From Ascarosepion bandense (lineage: Eukaryota > Mollusca > Cephalopoda > Sepiida > Sepiidae): 64,000 bases of DNA. Below are positions 42,928-54,192 of the stretch, in pieces. The stretch's first letter is position 1. Each line of letters starts with the position of its first letter. Under the pieces are notes generated by a model, which made no database searches, was not told where the DNA came from, and saw only the letters and a list, made by a program, of their open reading frames with translations. The stretch lies in the NCBI GenBank assembly GCA_037127315.1, contig JBBBDQ010000750.1, positions 6,279,001 through 6,343,000 of the forward strand, given 5' to 3'. Made by a program: the position numbers and the translations under genes.

Positions 42928-45900
42928 GTGAGATATACATACATTTTTTCTTCTTTTTTTTTCCCCTTTTTTTTTCTTTTAACTCCTTTTTGTTTTTTTG
43001 TTTGTTTGTTTTTTTAATTGAATTTCTTTATTCCCTTTTATTTTGTTTTTTCTTTTACTTTGTTTTTTGTGCAGTGTTTCTCATTCTGGTTGGTTGATTT
43101 CATTTTTTTTTTTTTTTTTCCTGTCAGTAGAAAATGTTGGCATTTCCAAAAAAGAAATAGTGCCCCCTTCAAAAAGAAAAAAAAAACTGCCATAATCCAC
43201 ACTGGCCTAAGTAGGAGTTGAAAACATTCTCTCTTATCAATAGGAAGTGCTTATAAAGCTAGTTCATACACCCCACACACACACACACATCTTCATACAT
43301 CTGCTATCATAAAAAAGTCACCCATGCTATCATGAATTAAGAACTATAAGCAATAACATAAATTGGTATTGATTAATTGGTTTTGACTACTAAGATCTTA
43401 AGAAAATTACATGGTATTGATTAAAATTGGTTTTGACTACTAAGATCTTAGGAAAATTTATTGATTAATTGGTTTTGACTACTAAGATCTTAGAAAATTA
43501 CATATGGTATTGATTAATTGGTTTTGACTACTAAGATCTTAGAAAATTACATATGGTATTGATTAATTGGTTTTGACTACTAAGATCTTAGAAAATTACA
43601 TATGGTATTGATTAATTGGTTTTGACTACTAAGATCTTAGAAAATTACATATGGTATTGATTAATTGGTTTTGACTACTAAGATCTTAGAAAATTACATA
43701 TGGTATTGATTAATTGGTTTTGACTACTAAGATCTTAGAAAATTACATATGGTATTGATTAATTGGTTTTGACTACTAAGATCTTAGAAAATTACATATG
43801 GTATTGATTAATTGGTTTTGACTACTAAGATCTTAGAAAATTACATATGGTATTGATTAATTGGTTTTGACTACTAAGATCTTAGAAAATTACATATGGT
43901 ATTGATTAATTGGTTTTGACTACTAAGATCTTAGAAAATTACATATGGTATTGATTAATTGGTTTTGACTACTAAGATCTTAGAAAATTACATATGGTAT
44001 TGATTAATTGGTTTTGACTACTAAGATCTTAGAAAATTACATATGGTATTGATTAATTGGTTTTGACTACTAAGATCTTAGAAAATTACATATGGTATTG
44101 ATTAATTGGTTTTGACTATTAAGATCTTGGAAAATTACATGTAACTTTGACTAATCGGTTTTGACTATTAAGATCTTGGAAAATTACATGTAACTTTGAC
44201 TAATCGGTTTTGACTATTAAGATCTTGGAAAATTATATGTAACTTTGACTAATCGGTTTTGACTACTAAGATCTTGGAAAATGACATAACCTTTTATAAT
44301 CCTATTATAATTCTGCTTGTTCCTTCATTAGTTAGCATATGCATTATGCCATGCCATTGCGACAGATAAAGGACTATTTTGCTTTGATTGTGAGGAAAGA
44401 TAAGAGAAAAAGATATATCAAAGACGCTGTTTGGTTTTAGTTAAGAAAAAAAAAGTTTGCATGTAGTAGTGTTAATGAGGAGAAAAAAATTAAGGGGAAG
44501 ACAGAAGAGGCAATGGTCCTCTCCTGCATTTAACGTCTGCTTCAATGAAATAGAATAACTTTTTCAATTTCAAGTCGTTTCATTTGTACCCCCTTACTTC
44601 TTTAAATAATCACTGCATTTATACTTATGATCATAATTGCTATATTTTCTATGAGTATTTTATAGTTATGGAACTCACAAGAAGCTTATTCAATCATTAA
44701 ATTACAAATTGTTCTCAAATAGAAAATCCATGAAATTTTTACAGTTACTGCTAATACAATTCAGAGGAACAAGTTTACATTTTTTTTACAGTTTATAGTT
44801 AACACTAAGGGAAGACTAACAGACTGGTTCTGACCTTGGCTCCTGGCAATCATTTTGAACCTTTGTTCAAATATCAAGTTCAATTTCAGGAGTCAAGCAG
44901 AGCTTAGATTAGAAATTGATCATGAAACACCTGACATTTAATTGTCCTTTCTGCTTTCACTTTTTAGACGATTAAGGTTGATTCAATTGCCCCTGCCCAA
45001 TGTGTATTGTATAATTTGTCATTTAGTGATGCACTTTGTAATTGGTACTCTAGGTATTTGTATGTCATTAATGTCTAAATCCTTAGTCTTGAACTGCAAG
45101 CTTCTGCTATATGGGAAAACAACTGACATTACAAAATTATGTCTAAATTCTGTTCAAATTGATTTCTCTATTTCAACAGGCTGACATTCCATTGGTTTTT
45201 GTTTTTTACCATTTTTCTAACTGAATCAAAATTTTCAGAAAAATTTTTACTCTCCTACTTGGGTTCCAACAACTTTTTCTTTTAAATGCAATGTCCCTTC
45301 AGGAAGTAGGCAGATATGGCTCTCCACATTTTCTTTATTCTCTGTGAATTTCAGATTACTTCTTGGGAAAGATAGTGGATTGTTTTCCTGTTGCTTTCTT
45401 GGCAGTTTGAATTCAGAATTTTCCATTTTCTGAATTGGAATTGGAAAGCAGAGTTCCATTTCCGGTTATATTCTCTTACGTGCAAATGCACTTGAGAAAG
45501 GCATGAACCCACTTCTTCTCCCCCAACTAAGGTTAATTAAAGACTTGTATACTAAATCATTATTATCTCAAAAAAAATTCTCACAATCAAAAAATATTTT
45601 TTTGGCTTTAAATAACCTGAAAAGGGTTAATAAGCCATAGAAAATCAAATAATCATGAACTGGCTGCCACCCAAATTCATTCTACGCTACTATTATCAGT
45701 GGTGGTGAAGGTAAGAAATGCCAGTCATGCCTTTCTCAAGACTATTAATGTGAAAGTGAATGCATCAAACTAGGCAGGAACTTGAACTCAGTTTCCTCAT
45801 TTCTTACCAGTTATCCTTATGCTACCCCGACATACCAACAGGATCAGGTAGGATATAAATTAAGAAATGAAGAATATAATAGAAAAGTTGTACTTCTTAC

Positions 45901-48900
45901 AATGTATGCATCATGATACGTGTTATAAGTTGTAACAAAAGAAAAAAAAATGATTTACCAAAACAGAGCTAAATCACAGACAAATATTTAATTTACAAAG
46001 ACACCAAATAAAATATTTACAAATATACAATTTTTGTTGCATTCAAAACAGAAAGGTTCCCAACCTTTTTTTTGCATCATTGCCAACTTTCATTTGGAAA
46101 AATTTTCTACCACCCACCCATATAGCAAATATTCAAAAGTATACCAAAATTGTTCGGTAAAGGTTTGTTACTGGCTCATAAACTATGATGTAATAAAACA
46201 TAGCAACGGGAGATGACAAACACTAACTTATACAGCAGCTACTGCTACAACTATTATATTAACATTTAGCACTCTGCATCATTATAAATATTACTTCCCC
46301 TATTACTATATATGGAATCCCCACTAAATGTAGTGTTTTATATATTAGTTCTATATGTTTGAAATTGCAGTAGCCTGGCTCTCAATTTCATTCATTATTA
46401 TTTTAGGTGTTGCCATAGAAGGATATGACTGCACAACCAAGAAATTCAGCATCTTGCTTTGGCAAGACTAACATTTTGTTTGAAAATAGTCACCTAAAGA
46501 TTAAAGAACAAACAAAAGCAAACTTAACCATTAAAAACTACATATAATTTAGTTTTAAGGTCAAGGTTAGCATTGCAAGTGTTGACAAAAAATTAAATGA
46601 GTTTTGTTCATAATTATAAAATTAAAAATAATATACACTACTAGCAACTAATGAAAATTCAGGGAAGCCATAAAATTGTTCAAAATATTTAGATTTTGGT
46701 ATTAAATAACCCATAGAGGTGTTGATATGCCACTAAACAAAATCACCTGAACAATTGGCATGAAAAAACTCTTTCATGACGTTAATCTAGATAATATCCT
46801 ACAATTTCTTAAAGAAATTAAACTGTATTCCAAATTATAACTTCAACAAAACTACAGCATAAAACACATATCACTACCTCTAGTAACTATGTCCACTCAA
46901 ACGTGTACATGCACAAAAGCTGAGAATTCTCTACCATGTATTCAATTGTGAAAGCAGAAGAATATGTGTCATATTTTTATTACTTCAAAGCTCCCAAGAA
47001 AATTCAGTTTTGGCATTAAATGACCCATGAAGGAGTTGATATACCATTAAACAAATTGGATCAAATCATTATATATTAATAAATAGTTATTAACACCTGT
47101 ATAGTATAAAAGTCTCACTCCACTGCAAATGAACATATTTAAATTGATTATTATTAATACTAGATAGAACCATGGACATTCCATGAGTGTGAATAACTAA
47201 GAATATCCATTACTGAATGCCACTAATTTTCTCTCACATTTTCTGTGTCTTCTCTTTCTCTTCCTTATCCCTTCCAATCCCAGTGCCAGACGAACATAAA
47301 TTAGTTCAAGAATTTTATTGCACAGCAATTTTTACACCTTTGCATGTTTCTTTCTTTTTCTTCTTTCCCTGATTTTCATTTAGCTTTTTTTACCTCTCCT
47401 CTTTCCTCCATCACTCTTTCTCTCTTTCCTTCCATTTTCTTTCTCTTTCACCCTCCTTGCAGTTCAGAAAAACCAGAAGTTAAGCAGATACTATAACTGA
47501 TTATAATTAAGCAGATATTATAACTATATAAGGATGTGCATTGTGGTGCAGTCGATATCAGCTTGGAACAACAAATCAGGGAGACAAGTTCGAATTCCAG
47601 TTGAATTCCTTGCATTCACTTACGCACAAATACCCTTGGGAAAGGTATTGATCCATCTCTTCCCTTCGGTTATGGGTTAAATAATATGACAGACTGGGTT
47701 CTATATCCTTGGCTGGCAACCAGTCTACCGCAGAAAGCAATGGCAACCTACTGCAGGATAATCTTTTGCCCAGTCTTTCATGTCTCAAAAAAGACATGAT
47801 CGCCCAAAGCATGTATCATGTAAACCACTTAACTGACTATAACTGGAAGAACTAATGCTAGGTCACCAACTGTCACCAACACACAAACAGTTAGGGCAGC
47901 TTTCCTAGGTACTCAACTCTAGTGTTTTATGCTCCCAAGATGCTTACAACTGGTCAGATAACCCAGCAGTATACACTGCTGGGTTCTTTATTAATGAGCT
48001 TAAGACATGCTCGGATAGCTATTTATGTTTACTTTTATACACCTTACTATAAATATTTGACACAAAGTCACAAACAGATCATCAAGTGAAAATAAAACTG
48101 CAAAGCCAACATGCTAACTATTGCTCTACAGCAGAAACCCTTTATTGACACTTCCTAAACTTAACCTCCTACTCCACGAGGTCACAAATATGTGACAACC
48201 AGTGAGGATTGAACTTAATTCAATTGTAATTCAATAGTAATTTGTTGGTTAGAGAGACTTGGTAAGTATTATTTCATGGCAAAAAATAATTGATATTTGC
48301 TATTATCAATAAAGTGAACTTTTAAAATTTTATTTTTTATTTTTTCAATTTTGGCCATGTCCTACATTTTCTTAGTTCCTCATGCTTTCTGTTCCTGGGT
48401 ATGACAGTAAACTGCATCCGGCAGCAAGGCCTCTGATTGGAAGGTTATGAGGAGCATGGAACCACTTCTTAATTGCTGTTGTTCCCAGGTCCACCCTAAC
48501 CCGTAGTGGTAGCACCTGTTAGGGTTCCAGCTATGGGAAAATAGTTAACTCCCAAATTGGGGTCAAAACACTATGAAAGTATAAAAATAGACTTTTATAG
48601 AAAAATATACATTTTTGAAGGAAAAAATTATTACCAGCAATACATTTTTGAATACAAAACTAGAAGATATCTTCCATTTTCTAAAACTAAAAAAAGATTA
48701 AAAAAAATAAATTTTACCAAACTCTGACTAAATCAACCTTCTCACTATAACCAAACATTAAAAAAATACCTTAAACCCTAACTTTTTGGCATTAAATAAC
48801 CCACAGAGGTTGATATGCTGTTAAACAAAACTCAAACTGACCTCATGCTTTCTCTCACTTTGTTTTCTTCCAGCCTGGTACCATGTGATGCAATTTCTCA

Positions 48901-51900
48901 GCTTGACCGGCTGGGCTGGGATGATGATCACAATGGTAATGCTGATCTCCAAGAGACTGGATATGTACCTACCACCAACATTCCGCACCAATCGCCTACT
49001 CACGGTTTCCTCCTTGTGTCTTTTGTCTGGTAAAAAACAAAACACAGCTTATATATTTTTTTTCTTTCTTTTAAATCTGTGATATTAACAAAAAACTATT
49101 GCATGTTTTTGTTTTTTTTGTTTTTTAATATTAATCATGTCTTTTCCTATAAATAGTATGGCAGTTGTTCTAATAAGCTCTCCTCCTTGGTAACTTGACC
49201 GTATGAATTTAAGCACAGTATTAGAGTGGCAATTAGGTCTCGTTGTTTTCATGTTGAAATTGCTAAATGTAACCATAAGTTCTATTCTAATAATTTCTTT
49301 TCTCACCTGTAGAACTCTATTTCAGTTTCTTGTTTTCCAGTACCTGCAATCTTCAGAAATTTAAATTCAATTGTAGTTTTCTGTCCTTTTAAATCCTGTT
49401 CTTTTATTGTCCTTTTTCCTCACTAAAATTTTCTTATTCTCTTTCATTCTCGGTAACCCCTGATATTGTTACCTTGCTTGGTGTGAAATTATAAAAAAAC
49501 AAATATGTATTATAGTAGGTACCTCCAGTGAAATCAATAACACAAACAGCATGATATGAATAAAAAAGGTCCCAAACTTAATAAAACAAACTTTTTCCTT
49601 CAAAATGTTTACATTATTATTAAGTGGAAAGATCAAAGTAATTTTTAATTATTTAAAATTTTTTAATCCCTTCTAACATTTTCAAAATTTTGTCAGAAAG
49701 TTTTGTTTTGATTTGAGTTAGCTGCTTAGGGAACATTACGACTGTTTTACAATGTAAACGTAATGATTGTATCACCCACTTTTTTTCGGTGACAAACATA
49801 TTAATTTGTAAATTCTTGCAAAAATCAAATAATTGTCAGATTTTAATGAAACTTTCAGTACTCATTCACAAATGAATGAAATTACTTTTGAAATTATTAT
49901 TTTTTTTAAATTTTCATAAAAATACTTTTTTTGCCTCCTCCACGTAAATCCATGAAATCTTAATAAATTTTATATTGATGGCTAACTTTTGTTTTATTAG
50001 GTCAGTGCAGGGCAATTGGGGAATATAAATCATCTATTTTTTTTATTTTAAGTTTGCAATCATTATCCGAAAATCTTCTCCAAAGAGTAAAATAAAAATG
50101 CAATAAAAAATTTGGATATAATTTAATTTGATAAGCTTTTAATTACTGGAACAAATAATAACTATTAAAGGCATTATACTCTGAAGAAAAACTTCAATTT
50201 TCCATTTAATAATAAAATTTTAAAAGAATTGTTTTCATTTTTTATTTTTTTATTATTTTTATTATTATTATTAAATAATTTAATAATATATAAAGTTTTA
50301 AAAATATTTTTAAAATCTTCAAAGAATTGATTGTGAGTAGACTTTTTAGTTAAGAATTGATGATTGTATCATCCCAATGTTTAATTCACCAAAAGTTTCT
50401 TTCTAAAATAAAAATAGGCTATAATGTTGAGCCAGTTGAGTTATATATCCCAGCTCTCAAAAAGAGGAGGTCCTGGGCATGACGGTAAACTACATCCAGC
50501 AGCAAGGCCTCTCATTGGGAGGTTGTGAGGAGCATGGAACCACCTCTTAATTGCTAGTGTTCGTAGATCCACCCTGACCCAAAGTGGTAGTACCTGTTAG
50601 GGTCCCAGCTATGGACAAATAGTTAACCCCCAAACTTGGGTCAAAACACTATGAAAGTATAAAAACACATTTTTATAGAAATATATGCATAAAAATAGAC
50701 TTTTATAGAAAAATATACATTTTTGAAGGAAAAATATTGCCAACAATGTATTTTTGAAGGAAAAATATTGCCAACAATGTATTTTTGAAGAAAAAATTAT
50801 TACCATAACACATTTTTGAAGGAAAAAAAATTTATTCTCAGCAAAACATTTTTGAATACAAAACTAGAAGACATTTTCAGTTTTCTAAAATAAAAAATTT
50901 ACAAAAATACCTTAAAACCCCACCTTTTTGGCATTAAATAATCCACAGAGGTTGATATGCCGTTAAACAAAACTCAAATTCGAAAACAGGAGGTTGTAAT
51001 ATCCCATTTGCACATTGGCCATACAAGAATGACTCATTCTTTCTTACTTACTAATGAAGTTCAACTGGTGTACCAAGCATGTAAACAAGTTCTATCAATT
51101 AAACATATTTTGACAGTGTCCAGAACTAGATATCTCTAGACAACAATTTTATAATACTGATAGCATGTTTAATGTTTGAAAATGTAAATATGAATAATAT
51201 ACTATCATATCAAAAAGTGATAGGCCTCTACAAAAAATATTAAAAAAAAATATTACCAGCAATACATTTTAAAAAATAAATATTACCAGAAAAGACATTT
51301 TTGAGTGAGAAAACATATAAAAAAGAAAAAATTGTAGGAATACCCTTTTTAAAGAAAAACAAATATTACCAGCAATGAATTTGACTCATTAAAAGGTCTC
51401 TTTACAAAAATGTGTAAATAAAATATGATCTAAAACTCGATTTACAAACTGATTTCTTATAAATAATATTCTATTTATACAAACCTATTGTAAAACTCTT
51501 GTCAGCATTAAATAACTCGTTGAGGTTGATATTCTGTAAACCAAACTAAACCTAGCACCTGAAGAAGGCCAGAACATATAATAGCCGAAATGTTGTAAAC
51601 ATGTCAATAACGATGAGGACAACAGTCTGAACAGTGTAAATAATGTAAATACTACCACATTGCTATCGCCCAGTTCACACTCCACCCACGTCTTTTGAAC
51701 AGGTGAAGAGGCTCATCCCTTGTTTACTGTTTAGGATGTGGTTCCCGGCTTTCTTTTTCCAATCATTCTACTCTTAAGTAGCCCCATGTGCATCAGTGGC
51801 ATCACTGCCCTGCTTGGGGTGATATGATTTTTTAAAAAAAAAAATCTCAGAAGTATAGACAAACAAACAAGCTAATTTAAAACCAAAATGTTTGAATAAA

Positions 51901-54153
51901 AGAAGTGTTTTCTTTAGTTGTTTTTGTGTTTATTCATTTTTGAAAGTTTAATATTTTTGCTGTTTCAATTTTTATTTCAACCAGCACAATTTGTTTTAAA
52001 AAAAAATAAATTTATGAACAGTGGATACAAGGCACAGAAATCACCATTTAAAGATTGAATAATTCAAAATAAATATTGGGTTGGGACAAAAGTTTATAGT
52101 GTTTTTCAATAAGTGGCATGCGAACATGTGATTTTAGTTCATACATGACTGAAATTTATAATATATATAAATATTTTGAAAAGTGACATTTCAATGCATC
52201 TTTCTATAGAATGCACGTGTGTAGATTTTGAATTGAAAATTAGCTTTTATGCTAAAAGTGAAAATGGTTAGAAAATGAGATGTGTTTTCCTCATTTAATG
52301 CTCTTTTATTTCCTGAAAGGAAACATGACTGTACAAACAGCAAAAACGACATGTGCCATTTAGAGATGGTGTCATAGCTGAAAATACTGTTCAAAATTGA
52401 AAATTTTAATCTGGAAGACTAAGAACATTCTGGTAGACATGTAATTGTTGATGACCAAATCAAAACCTGGATTAGAAATAATCTACCCCAAACGACACAG
52501 GAAATTTCAGAGACATTCATATATATATATATATAATCATCCAAGCATTGTGAAAACTCTTGGTTACATGAATTGCTGCAACGTTAGAGGGCCTCACAAT
52601 TTAATGAATAAAACATTAAATGAGCTCCATCTCCATCTATAATTCTCTGCTCAAACTCAACCGAGGTAACTCATTAAAAAAAATGACCACAAGTAATGGA
52701 AAATAGATTGTTTACAACAATGTCGAGTGAATGAATTCCTGCAAAAAAACAAAATGAGCCACTATTAACCACTCCAAAAGCTAGTCTGCATCCAAAGAAG
52801 CTCAGATTGGAAAGGCATTGTACATTATGAGTGCTTTCCGCAAAAACAAAAAGTCTTGAAGTCCAATAAGTTGGTTCCTGATTGAACAAATTTATAAAGA
52901 ACATCCAAAATTGGTCAATCAGAAGGTTATTTTCATCCATCAGGACAATTCTGAACCTCATGTCCTTTTTTTTTTCCAGTCCTGGCAGAAATTGGTACAG
53001 CTAAGTTGGAATATCTTACACTACCTGCTTTACTCACTCGACTTTGAACTTTCAGATTACAACTTATTTTGATCGCTACAAAATTCTCTTAATGATAAGA
53101 ACTTCAATACTCTAGAAGTTTGTACAAACCACTTAGACCAGCTCATTACCAATGAATATGTCCAGTTCTAGAAGGAGGGAATCATGAAGTTGTCTAAATG
53201 ATCTTGGAACAAAATGGTACATATGTAGTTGATTAAATCTTTGTACAAATATCTAAATATTGTCTTTAAAATTCACTTAATAAACACTGAATTTTTATTC
53301 TAACTCAATATTTATTTCTTAAACATTTTAATGGCCTTTTTACTGTGCTACTGACCTCTATTAATGATAACAAAGTTTATAAAAAAAAAAAAAGAAATAG
53401 AAATATTTTGAATCTGGGATAGTTTAACAATTTTTGAAAAATTGAACTTGTTTTGCAAGATTGTTCTGGGACACTAATGAAAATAAAGTTTGTCTGGAGC
53501 AGTACAATAATGTCATTATTTGAAGGTGTCCTTGTTTGAGATAATGCTGTTACATTGTTCTGGGTTAATGAGAATCTATTTCAGTACTCAAATCAGACCT
53601 GATTTTAGGGTGATCATCTTTAGTTTTCGGTTTTGTAAATATGCCAAGAATAAATAAATGCTCCTTAGAAACATGAACACAATCTTACTGTGAAATAAAA
53701 CTTCTGAAATATGAAAAAGAAATATAACACAATGATTGATTAAAACTCAGATACTGAGAGCAATTGGTAGTCATTGTAAGAATTTTCACTTATTTGGTTG
53801 CATGAATGCTTAGTAGATTTGTACTATTTAAAGTTCCACCAGTAGTCAGCCATTATTCTTTTGACTCATCTTCCTGGATATCAGTCTTACATAACTTTAA
53901 TGTCCAGGTGGAATCTTTCACCTTATTCATAACTAACAAATTAAATTTCAATCTGAAATTTGAATCACAAATGTTTGATGCAGACTGTGAACATATTATA
54001 TACATTGACTTTATGTTGTTTACATTCATAACTTACAACATTACAGTTATGCTGTTATTATAATCATGTGTTATCATAATATATACACCCACTGTTTTGA
54101 ACAATCATGAATTCTATAGTATTCATGTTATGGTTTTTTTTTGTTTATTTTTT

Positions 54154-54192
<39 letters not shown>

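Noticed and set aside
43361..44287. CRISPR-like or coding tandem repeat
   Set aside because: Repeats abut with no spacers, and stops occur in every frame.
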